64,000 nt of DNA, from NCBI RefSeq assembly GCF_023701695.1, contig NZ_JAJOZC010000001.1, forward strand, positions 5,579,894 to 5,643,893, given 5' to 3'. The position numbers were made by a program, and so were the translations under genes. Source of the DNA: Streptomyces sp. RKAG290 (GTDB taxonomy: Bacteria > Actinomycetota > Actinomycetes > Streptomycetales > Streptomycetaceae). Shown piece by piece: positions 1-6,934 of this stretch; positions within the stretch are counted from its first letter, which is position 1, and each line of letters begins with the position of its first letter. Below the pieces are notes generated by a model. It saw only the letters and a program-made list of their open reading frames with translations, was not told where the DNA came from and did not search any database.

Positions 1-1
1 G

Positions 2-559
2 GTCAAGGGGAAACTCACCGCCGCGTTCTTCAAGGGCGTCGGCCAGGTCCCGGTCGACCGCTCGGGCGCCCGCGGCGCCGGTGAGGCGGCGATCAAGGCC
101 GGCATCGAGGTGATCGAGAGCGGCGGCCTCTTCGGCATCTACCCGGAGGGCACCCGCTCGCCCGACGGCCGCCTCTACCGCGGCAAGCCCGGCGGGCTCG
201 CCCGGGTGGCGCTCGCGACGGGAGCGCCGGTCATCCCCGTCGCCATGATCGACACGGAGAAGATCCAGCCGCCCGGCCAGGTGATGCCCAAGCTGATGCG
301 CCCGGGGATCAGGATCGGCAAGCCGCTCGACTTCAGCCGCTACCACGGCATGGAGGGCGACCGCTTCATCCTGCGCTCGGTCACCGACGAGGTGATGTAC
401 GAGATCATGAAGCTCTCCGGCCAGGAGTACGTCGACATCTACGCGACCGCCGCCAAGCGGCAGCTCGCGGACGAGGCGAAGCACCGGGCGGAGGCCGCCA
501 AGAAGGCCGCGGCTACCGGTGGGCGGGACGAGTCGGACGCGGACAGCGGCGGCGCCTGA
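2..559 (+). CDS. plsC: 1-acyl-sn-glycerol-3-phosphate acyltransferase family (5' end outside window)
   Basis: About 185 C-terminal residues of a PlsC-type membrane acyltransferase, which transfers an acyl group to lysophosphatidic acid in phospholipid synthesis. The frame is open from base 2, so the gene begins upstream of the window and the catalytic H-x4-D block is not visible. Later family blocks are present: GQVPVDRSG, then IYPEGTRSPDG (the EGTRS glycerol-phosphate binding block), then VIPVAMIDT. The C-terminus is an Ala/Lys-rich tail typical of the actinobacterial members. The family is clear; the exact acyl acceptor cannot be told from sequence. Confidence 0.85.
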   Translation, partial: VKGKLTAAFFKGVGQVPVDRSGARGAGEAAIKAGIEVIESGGLFGIYPEGTRSPDGRLYRGKPGGLARVALATGAPVIPVAMIDTEKIQPPGQVMPKLMRPGIRIGKPLDFSRYHGMEGDRFILRSVTDEVMYEIMKLSGQEYVDIYATAAKRQLADEAKHRAEAAKKAAATGGRDESDADSGGA

Positions 560-595
560 GCGCGTCGCGGTCCGCCGGGGGTGGGGGAGAACAAG

Positions 596-1822
596 ATGGC
601 CAAGCGCGTGCGGGTCGTGCGGATGTCGGTCGAGCAGCCGCTGTGGCGTGCCCTGACCGCGTACCGGGTCCTGACGATGCTCTACGCGGTCCTGCTCGCC
701 GTCTTCGGACGCGACAAGTACGACCGGCCCTGGGTGGCCGTCGTCTTCCTGACGGTCATGGCCCTCTGGACGCTCGCCACCCTGCCGAAGGTCGCCGGCG
801 CCGTGGCCTGCACCAAGCGCTTCCTCGGCGCCGACCTCACCCTTGCCCTCATCGGCATCCTCCTCACCCCGCTCGCCGACTTCCAGGCCCAGCACGTCGA
901 CGGCCCGACCCTGCCGTCGATCTGGACCGCGGGTTCCGTGCTGGCCTTCGCGATCAAGGGCGGCTGGCGCTGGGCCGCCTTCGCGTCCACCTTCGTCGCC
1001 GTCGCCAACCTCGTCGAGCGCGCCGAACCCAGCCGCGACACCCTGCACAACGTCCTGCTGGTCTGGGTCGCCTCCATCGCGATCGGCTACGTCGTCGAGG
1101 TCGCCCGCGCCAGTGAGCGCACCCTCGCCCGCGCCCTGGAGATCGAGGCCGCCACCCGGGAACGCGAACGGCTGGCCCGCGACATCCACGACAGCGTGCT
1201 CCAGGTCCTCGCGATGGTGCAGCGCCGCGGCACGGCGCTCGGCGGGGAGGCCGCCGAGCTGGGGCGGATGGCCGGGGAGCAGGAGGTCGCGCTGCGCACC
1301 CTGGTCTCCAGCGGGCTGGTGCCGCCCACCCGGGTCTCCGAGGACGCCGCCGACGGCGCCGTGGTGCGCACCGTCGAGGTGGACGACGACGAGCCCGCCC
1401 CGCCCGGCGACACCGATCTGCGCGCACTGCTCGCCCCGCACGCCGGCTCCCGGGTCAGCTTTGCGGAGCCCGGCGCCCCGGTGCTGCTCGCGCCTGCCGC
1501 CGCAGGGGAGCTGGCGGCCGCCGTCGGCGCCGCGCTGGACAATGTCCGGGTGCACGCGGGGGAGAATGCCCAAGCCTGGATCCTGGTCGAGGACTGGCCG
1601 GACGAGGTGATCGTGACGGTCCGGGACGACGGGCCGGGCATCCCGGAGGGGCGGCTCGCCCAGGCCGAGGGCGAAGGCCGCCTCGGCGTCGCCCTGTCGA
1701 TCCGCGGCCGGCTCACCGAGCTGGGCGGCACGGCAGAGCTGATCTCCGTGCCCGGCCAGGGCACCGAGGTCGAACTGAAGGTTCCGAAGGTTTCACGGGG
1801 GAAAGCGGGGTCAGTGCGATGA
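596..1822 (+). CDS. macS: MacS-family two-component sensor histidine kinase
   Basis: A 408-residue membrane sensor kinase, partner of the response regulator that overlaps its stop codon. The N-terminal half holds several hydrophobic segments (roughly residues 20-170, DUF5931-like). It is followed by a HisKA_3 type dimerisation box RLARDIHDSVLQVL, with the phospho-accepting His near residue 198, and a C-terminal HATPase with N box (LDNVRVHAG) and G box (DDGPGIPEG near residue 344). A GGGGGAG ribosome site 6-7 nt upstream favours ATG 596 over the in-frame GTG at 581. In S. coelicolor the pair next to pfkA is MacRS (SCO2121/2120), reported to control membrane-protein genes and morphology; the symbol is assigned by context and family. 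Confidence 0.85.
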   Translation: MAKRVRVVRMSVEQPLWRALTAYRVLTMLYAVLLAVFGRDKYDRPWVAVVFLTVMALWTLATLPKVAGAVACTKRFLGADLTLALIGILLTPLADFQAQHVDGPTLPSIWTAGSVLAFAIKGGWRWAAFASTFVAVANLVERAEPSRDTLHNVLLVWVASIAIGYVVEVARASERTLARALEIEAATRERERLARDIHDSVLQVLAMVQRRGTALGGEAAELGRMAGEQEVALRTLVSSGLVPPTRVSEDAADGAVVRTVEVDDDEPAPPGDTDLRALLAPHAGSRVSFAEPGAPVLLAPAAAGELAAAVGAALDNVRVHAGENAQAWILVEDWPDEVIVTVRDDGPGIPEGRLAQAEGEGRLGVALSIRGRLTELGGTAELISVPGQGTEVELKVPKVSRGKAGSVR

Positions 1823-2517
1823 GCGCACAGCAGCACCAGCAGGACGACGGGCAGCAGCGGGCCATCAGGGTCATGGTGGTCGACGACCACCCGATGTGGC
1901 GCGACGCGGTCGCCCGCGACCTCGCCGAGGCCGGCTTCGACGTGGTCGCGACCGCGGGAGACGGCCCGCAGGCCGTCCGCCGGGCCGGGGCCGTCACCCC
2001 CGACGTCCTCGTCCTGGACCTCAACCTGCCCGGGATGCCGGGCGTCCAGGTCTGCAAGGAACTCGTCGGCTCGCACCCCGGACTCCGGGTCCTGGTGCTC
2101 TCCGCGAGCGGCGAGCACGCCGATGTGCTGGAGGCCGTCAAGTCCGGCGCCACCGGCTACCTGCTCAAGTCGGCGAGCACCCAGGAGCTTACCGAGGCGG
2201 TCCGGTCCACCGCGGTCGGCGACCCCGTCTTCACCCCCGGCCTCGCCGGTCTCGTGCTCGGCGAGTACCGCAGGCTGGCCTCAGAGCCGGCGCCCGTCGC
2301 GTCCGACGAGCCGAAGGCCCCGGAGCTCACCGACCGGGAGACCGAGGTGCTGCGGCTGGTCGCCAAGGGACTCTCGTACAAGCAGATCGCCGAACGGCTG
2401 GTCATCTCGCACCGCACCGTCCAGAACCACGTCCAGAACACCCTGGGCAAGCTCCAGTTGCACAACCGGGTGGAGCTCGTGCGGTACGCCATCGAGCGCG
2501 GTCTCGACGACATCTGA
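1819..2517 (+). CDS. macR: MacR-like LuxR/NarL-family response regulator
   Basis: A 232-residue response regulator. The receiver domain has the acidic pair at Asp22-Asp23, the phosphorylation site Asp67 in VLDLNLPG, and the conserved Lys in YLLKSAS. The C-terminal LuxR-type HTH covers about residues 170-225 (LTDRETEVLRLVAKGLS, then SHRTVQNHVQNTL). Its ATG overlaps the kinase stop as ATGA, so translation is probably coupled. As remembered, the published MacR site in S. coelicolor is TGAGTACnnGTACTCA; a 15/16 match lies at 25383-25398 in this window. Confidence 0.85.
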   Translation: MSAQQHQQDDGQQRAIRVMVVDDHPMWRDAVARDLAEAGFDVVATAGDGPQAVRRAGAVTPDVLVLDLNLPGMPGVQVCKELVGSHPGLRVLVLSASGEHADVLEAVKSGATGYLLKSASTQELTEAVRSTAVGDPVFTPGLAGLVLGEYRRLASEPAPVASDEPKAPELTDRETEVLRLVAKGLSYKQIAERLVISHRTVQNHVQNTLGKLQLHNRVELVRYAIERGLDDI

Positions 2518-2567
2518 GACCAACCCCCGCACATTGCACGGGAATTGACCGTCCGACCCATCCCGAA

Positions 2568-2581
2568 GTGACCTGGGTCAC
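2568..2581. promoter_or_regulatory. Crp-type inverted repeat upstream of pfkA
   Basis: GTGACCTGGGTCAC is an inverted repeat with perfect 6-bp arms and a 2-bp centre, 47 nt upstream of the pfkA start. It fits the Streptomyces Crp consensus as I recall it, GTG-N6-GNCAC. Binding is inferred. The location before a glycolytic gene makes a cAMP-receptor protein site plausible. Confidence 0.5.
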
Positions 2582-2628
2582 CCTTAGCGTGGTGACGAGC
2601 GAGCTCACTTCGGCGAAGGGATGCTTCC

Positions 2629-3657
2629 ATGCGGGTCGGAGTACTGACCGGGGGCGGCGACTGCCCCGGGCTCAACGCGGTCATCCGCGCCCTCGTCCGC
2701 AAGGGCGTGCAGGAGTACGACTACGACTTCATCGGGTTCCGGGACGGCTGGCGCGGGGCGCTGGAGGGGGTGACGGTCCCGCTCTCCATCCCGGCCGTGC
2801 GCGGCATCCTGCCGCGCGGCGGCACCATCCTCGGCTCCTCGCGCACCAACCCGCTCAAGGCCGAGCACGGCGTCCGCCGGATCAGGGACACCCTCGGCAG
2901 GCACGAGGTCGACGCACTCGTCACGATCGGTGGCGAGGACACCCTCGGAGTGGCCGCGACCCTGTCGCAGGAGCACGGCATCCCCTGCGTGGGCGTCCCG
3001 AAGACCATCGACAACGACCTGTCCGGCACCGACTACACCTTCGGCTTCGACACGGCCGTCAACATCGCGACCGAGGCCATCGACCGGCTGCACACCACGG
3101 CCGAGTCCCACATGCGCGTCCTCGTCGTCGAGGTGATGGGCCGCCATGCCGGGTGGATCGCACTCCACTCGGGCCTGGCCGGCGGCGCCAACGTCATCCT
3201 CATCCCGGAACAGCGCTTCGACCTCGACCGGGTCTGCGCCTGGGTGACCTCACGGTTCCGGGCGAGCTACGCCCCGATCGTCGTGGTCGCGGAAGGAGCC
3301 ATGCCCGCGCAGGGCGACATGGTCCTCAAGGACGGGTCGTACGACTCCTTCGGCCATGTCCGGCTCTCCGGCGTCGGCGAATGGCTGGCCAAGGAGATCG
3401 AGAGCCGCACCGGCAAGGAGGCCAGGACCACCGTCCTCGGTCATGTCCAGCGCGGCGGCACGCCCAGCGCCTTCGACCGCTGGCTCGCCACCCGGTTCGG
3501 GCTGCACGCCATCGACGCCGTGCACGACGGGGACTTCGGGAAGATGGTCGCCCTGCGCGGCACCGACATCGTGCGGGTGCCGATCTCGGAGGCGACCGCC
3601 ACGCTCAAGACCGTCGACCCGGCGCTCTACGCGGAGGCGGGGGTCTTCTTCGGCTGA
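2629..3657 (+). CDS. pfkA: 6-phosphofructokinase (group III, actinobacterial)
   Basis: A 342-residue cytoplasmic enzyme that phosphorylates fructose 6-phosphate to fructose 1,6-bisphosphate. The N-terminal donor-site loop is GVLTGGGDCPGLNA, the catalytic Asp is in PKTIDND (Asp128), and the substrate block is VEVMGRHAGWIA. Residues 101-105 read GGEDT: Asp104 occupies the position of E. coli Gly104, the residue usually used to separate ATP from pyrophosphate enzymes, and Lys125 takes the place of E. coli Gly124. Mycobacterial ATP-PFK reads GGEGT there. Streptomyces enzymes of this clade were reported as ATP-dependent, so the donor should not be read from the motif alone. Monocistronic, behind a Crp-like operator. 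Confidence 0.9.
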   Translation: MRVGVLTGGGDCPGLNAVIRALVRKGVQEYDYDFIGFRDGWRGALEGVTVPLSIPAVRGILPRGGTILGSSRTNPLKAEHGVRRIRDTLGRHEVDALVTIGGEDTLGVAATLSQEHGIPCVGVPKTIDNDLSGTDYTFGFDTAVNIATEAIDRLHTTAESHMRVLVVEVMGRHAGWIALHSGLAGGANVILIPEQRFDLDRVCAWVTSRFRASYAPIVVVAEGAMPAQGDMVLKDGSYDSFGHVRLSGVGEWLAKEIESRTGKEARTTVLGHVQRGGTPSAFDRWLATRFGLHAIDAVHDGDFGKMVALRGTDIVRVPISEATATLKTVDPALYAEAGVFFG

Positions 3658-3775
3658 GCGGCGTGCCGGGCGGCACGGCCTTATATTCGCGATGACCGGC
3701 CCCGCGGGGCCCGCTCCCGCACCCCGGTGCGCGGGCGGGTCCCGCGCCCCGCCCGCATCCGTCACGGGAGACGTC

Positions 3776-4780
3776 GTGGAAATCCTGGCCTTCGGTGTGC
3801 AGTCCGACGAGAAGCCGCTGATCGAGAAGGCCTTCGCGGGGAAGCACGAGGTCCGCTGTCTGGACGTCTTCCTGAACCGCGACACCGCCCCCATCGCGGC
3901 CGGCTACGAGATCATCTCCACCAGCGTCAACGCGGACCTGGGCAGCGGCGTCCTGCAGACCCTCGCGGCCGGCGGCACCCAGATGATCGCCCAGCGCTCC
4001 ACCGGCTTCAACAACATCGACCTGGACGTCGCCGAGCGCCTCGCCCTGCGCGTCGCCCGGGTCTCCTCCTACTCGCCCTACTCGGTCGCCGAATTCGCCT
4101 GGACCCTGGCCATGGCGGTGAACCGCCGCGTCATCCGGGCCGCGGGCCGCACCCGCGACTTCGACTTCCGGCTCGACGGGCTCCTCGGCCGCGACATGCA
4201 CGGCCGCACGGCCGGCGTCCTCGGCACCGGCAAGATCGGCGAGGCCTTCACCCGTATCGCCCATGGCTTCGGCATGAATCTGCTGGGCTGGGACGTCGCC
4301 GAGAACCCCGCCTGCGTCGGACTCGGCATGCGCTACGTCGACAAGGAGCAGCTCCTCGCCGAGTCCGACCTGATCAGCCTGCACGTCCCGCTGCTGCCCT
4401 CGACCCACCACGTCATCGGTAAGGAGGCCCTGGCCCGCATGAAGCACGACGCGATCCTGATCAACTCCAGCCGGGGCGGACTCATCGACAGCACCGCCCT
4501 GGTCGCGGAGTTGCGGGCCGGCCGGTTCCTCGGCGTCGGACTCGACGTGTACGAGGCGGAGGCCGGGCTCTTTTTCCTCGACAAGTCCCTGGAAGGCGTC
4601 GACGACGACACCCTGGCCCGGCTCGTCACCTTCCCGAACGTCATCGTCACCTCGCACCAGGCGTACTACACCGAGGACGCGGTGGGCCAGATCATCGACG
4701 CCACCGTCCAGAACGTCGACGACTACCTGGCCCGCCGGCACAGCGACAACGTCCTGGTCCCGGCCCCGCCCGGGCCCTGA
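3776..4780 (+). CDS. D-isomer-specific 2-hydroxyacid dehydrogenase (D-lactate dehydrogenase type)
   Basis: A 334-residue NAD-dependent oxidoreductase that reduces a 2-oxo acid, probably pyruvate to D-lactate. GTG 3776 is chosen because GGGAG lies 5 nt upstream; the open frame extends further but would overlap pfkA. The Rossmann loop is GVLGTGKIGEAF, the substrate Arg is in NSSRGGLID, and the catalytic His in VTSHQAYYT. The SLEGVDDDTLARL segment is typical of LdhA-like members. It ends within 26 bp of the convergent anthranilate synthase gene. Substrate is inferred from the family. Confidence 0.85.
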   Translation: MEILAFGVQSDEKPLIEKAFAGKHEVRCLDVFLNRDTAPIAAGYEIISTSVNADLGSGVLQTLAAGGTQMIAQRSTGFNNIDLDVAERLALRVARVSSYSPYSVAEFAWTLAMAVNRRVIRAAGRTRDFDFRLDGLLGRDMHGRTAGVLGTGKIGEAFTRIAHGFGMNLLGWDVAENPACVGLGMRYVDKEQLLAESDLISLHVPLLPSTHHVIGKEALARMKHDAILINSSRGGLIDSTALVAELRAGRFLGVGLDVYEAEAGLFFLDKSLEGVDDDTLARLVTFPNVIVTSHQAYYTEDAVGQIIDATVQNVDDYLARRHSDNVLVPAPPGP

Positions 4781-4796
4781 GACCGGCAGGGCCCGG
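4770..4796. terminator. Bidirectional hairpin between convergent genes
   Basis: Perfect 10-bp stem (ccgggccctg / cagggcccgg) with a 7-nt loop. It overlaps the stop codon of the dehydrogenase and lies 10 nt beyond the end of the convergent anthranilate synthase gene. No clear T-run on either side. Confidence 0.6.
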
Positions 4797-4805
4797 ACGC
4801 CCGCC

Positions 4806-6686
4806 TCAGCCGCGTACCGGCAGCCCCGCCAGCAGCTCGGCCACGATCGCCGCCCCGCGCAGCGTCAGCACCGACTCCGGGTGGAACTGCACCGAGGCGA
4901 AGCCGTCCCCGCGAAGCGCGTGCAGCTCCCCGGTCGCCCCGTCCACGCTCGCCTCGATCCCGTGCGCGGCCAGCTCGGTGGCCGCGGCGTCCTCGCAGCG
5001 CGCGGTGAAACTGTTGTAGAAGCCGACGATCTCCGGCCGCCCGAACAGCTCGATCCGGGTCTGCGCACCCTGGTACGGCACCGTCTTGCGGACGATCTCC
5101 AGACCCAGCTCGGCCGCGATCAGCTCGTGGCCCAGGCACACCCCCAGCAGCCCGTGCCGGTGGTCCCGGACCAGCTCAGCGGTCAGCGCGCGCAGCAGCC
5201 GCATCTTCGGATCGGCCGGATCGCCGGGATTCCCGGGCCCGGGGCCCAGCACGACGGGCCCCTCGTGCGCCCTAACGGCCTCGCGCAGCCCCGGCTCGTC
5301 GTAGCGGCGCACCGACACCTCGAGACCGCAGGCGCGCAGCAGGTGCCCCAGCATCGCGGTGAAGGTGTCCTCGCCGTCGATCACCAGCGCATGGCCGGAC
5401 AGCTCGTCGGTGCGCTCCTGCATCCGCAGCCAGAAGGGAGCGAGCCCGCCCCGCCTGGCATCCAGCGCCTCCCGCACCCGCGGGTCGGCGGCCAGCCGCG
5501 GCGCCGCGCCCTGGGCACTCGGCCGTCCCGGCAGCACGCCCAGCGCGGTCAGTACGCCGGCCGCCTTCGCGTGGGTCTCGGCGACCTCGCTCTCCGGCAC
5601 GGAGTGGCGCACCAGCGTCGCCCCGACCGGGACCCGCAACTGCCCCTGCGCCGAGATGTCGGCGGTCCGGATCAGGATCGGTGAATCCAGCGTCTGCGTC
5701 CCGTCGGGGCCCTGCCGCAACAGGGCCAGCGCGCCCGCGTAGTAACCGCGGCCGCCCGCCTCGTACCGCTCGATGACCCGGCAGGCGTTCTGCACGGGCG
5801 AGCCGGTGACCGTCGCCGCGAACATGGTCTCCTTCAGTACCTCGCGCACATCCAGCGAGGAGCGTCCGCGCAACTCGTACTCCGTGTGTGCGAGATGGGC
5901 CATCTCCTTGAGCCGGGGGCCGATCACCACCCCGCCCATGTCGCCGACGGTGCACATCATCTTGAGCTCCTCGTCGACCACCATGGAGAGTTCCTCGGTC
6001 TCCTTGCGGTCGCCCAGGAAGGCCAGCAGGCCCTCGGCGCTCGGCCCCTCGGCGGGGTAGCGGTAGGTGCCGCTGATCGGATTCATCACGACCGTCCCTC
6101 CGGACATCCGCACATGCACCTCCGGGCTGGCGCCCACGAGCGTCCGGTCCCCGGTGTGGACGACGAAGGTCCAGTACGCACCCCGTTCCCCGGCCAGCAG
6201 CCGCCGGAACAGCGCCAGCGCGTCCGCCCGTGCGAACCCGGGGATCTCGCCCCGGAAGGTGCGCCGGATGACGAAGTTCGCGCCCTCGCCGCGGCCGATC
6301 TCGTCCTCGATGACCCGCCGGACGGTGCCCGCGTACTCCTCGTCGGCGACGTCGAACGCGCCGTCCCGGACCCGTACCTCATGGGAGGGGAGCAGCTCCA
6401 GCGCCTCGTCGAGGCGCAGTTCGTACGTCTCGTCCGCGACCAGCACGGCCAGCGGCGTCCCGTCGTCCCGCACGTCGAAGCCGCGCTCGGCGATCTGCCG
6501 GAAGGGCACCAGGGCGAGTGAGGGCCGCTCACCGACCGGGATGCCGGCGAGCCGCTCCACCTCCCGCACCCGGCCGATCAGCACCTCGACGGTGTCGTGG
6601 TCGTGGCCTGGCGTGCGCCTGCGCAGCAGGGCGAAGGGCGGGCAGTCGTCGCCGAGGAGTCTCTGGACGATCTTGTGCGGTGACAT
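4806..6686 (-). CDS. trpE: Anthranilate synthase, fused TrpE-TrpG
   Basis: A 626-residue single-chain anthranilate synthase making anthranilate from chorismate and glutamine, the first step of tryptophan synthesis. The N-terminal part (to about residue 420) is the chorismate-binding TrpE domain (PISGTYRYPAEG, VTGSPVQNACRVI). From about residue 430 it is a class I glutamine amidotransferase with the oxyanion strand LGPGPGNPG, the nucleophile Cys517 in LGVCLGHE, and the His-Glu pair in VQFHPES. ATG 6686 is chosen for its GGAAGGA ribosome site. Preceded by a leader peptide and a terminator, so attenuation by tryptophan is expected. Fused enzymes of this kind also occur in phenazine pathways, but the WWW leader argues for tryptophan. 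Confidence 0.93.
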   Translation of the reverse strand: MSPHKIVQRLLGDDCPPFALLRRRTPGHDHDTVEVLIGRVREVERLAGIPVGERPSLALVPFRQIAERGFDVRDDGTPLAVLVADETYELRLDEALELLPSHEVRVRDGAFDVADEEYAGTVRRVIEDEIGRGEGANFVIRRTFRGEIPGFARADALALFRRLLAGERGAYWTFVVHTGDRTLVGASPEVHVRMSGGTVVMNPISGTYRYPAEGPSAEGLLAFLGDRKETEELSMVVDEELKMMCTVGDMGGVVIGPRLKEMAHLAHTEYELRGRSSLDVREVLKETMFAATVTGSPVQNACRVIERYEAGGRGYYAGALALLRQGPDGTQTLDSPILIRTADISAQGQLRVPVGATLVRHSVPESEVAETHAKAAGVLTALGVLPGRPSAQGAAPRLAADPRVREALDARRGGLAPFWLRMQERTDELSGHALVIDGEDTFTAMLGHLLRACGLEVSVRRYDEPGLREAVRAHEGPVVLGPGPGNPGDPADPKMRLLRALTAELVRDHRHGLLGVCLGHELIAAELGLEIVRKTVPYQGAQTRIELFGRPEIVGFYNSFTARCEDAAATELAAHGIEASVDGATGELHALRGDGFASVQFHPESVLTLRGAAIVAELLAGLPVRG

Positions 6687-6738
6687 GTGCGGTGTTCCTT
6701 CCGCTGGAATCAGCTGGGAGGAACGGCCCCTGGACACA

Positions 6739-6764
6739 GAAAAGGCCGCCCCTCGGGCGGCCTC
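6739..6764 (-). terminator. trp attenuator terminator hairpin
   Basis: On the minus strand, AGGCCGCCC, a 3-nt loop and GGGCGGCCT form a perfect 9-bp stem running into UUUUCUG. It lies between the WWW leader peptide and the anthranilate synthase start, the expected place for a transcription attenuator. Confidence 0.9.
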
Positions 6765-6785
6765 TGCGTCGGTGTGTACGCGCGA

Positions 6786-6842
6786 TCAGTGGGCCGCCGG
6801 ATGAGCGGTCCACCACCAGTTACGGGTCGAGTGCGCGAACAT
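6786..6842 (-). CDS. trpL: trp leader peptide (three consecutive Trp codons)
   Basis: An 18-codon ORF reading MFAHSTRNWWWTAHPAAH, with three TGG codons in a row at 6810-6818. Ribosome stalling at these codons when charged tRNA-Trp is scarce should prevent formation of the downstream terminator (6739-6764) and let transcription continue into trpE. A -10 box TAGGGT (6850-6855) ends 7 nt before the ATG and there is no Shine-Dalgarno sequence, so the leader mRNA is probably leaderless. A WWW leader is known for the Streptomyces venezuelae anthranilate synthase gene. Confidence 0.93.
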   Translation of the reverse strand: MFAHSTRNWWWTAHPAAH

Positions 6843-6849
6843 GCCCCGA

Positions 6850-6855
6850 ACCCTA
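6850..6855 (-). promoter_or_regulatory. -10 box of leaderless trpL promoter
   Basis: TAGGGT on the minus strand fits TANNNT and is separated from the leader ATG by exactly 7 nt, so transcription should begin at or next to the start codon. No good -35 is visible at 17-18 nt, because that position falls in the hairpin at 6872-6913. Confidence 0.55.
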
Positions 6856-6871
6856 ACCCACGTTCCGGCGT

Positions 6872-6913
6872 GACGGGGCCCGTCGCACCCGGGTGGGTGC
6901 GACGGGCCCCGTC
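6872..6913 (-). terminator. Strong hairpin terminator after the amidase gene
   Basis: Perfect 19-bp inverted repeat (6872-6890 with 6895-6913) and a 4-nt loop, 21 nt beyond the stop of the minus-strand amidase gene. It insulates the trpL promoter that begins just downstream. Confidence 0.85.
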
Positions 6914-6934
6914 GTGCGAGCTGATCCGCCGGGA

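Noticed and set aside
2545..2590. pfkA promoter made of TTGACC (2545) and TAGCGT (2585)
   Set aside because: The 34-nt spacer is too long; no better pair was found.
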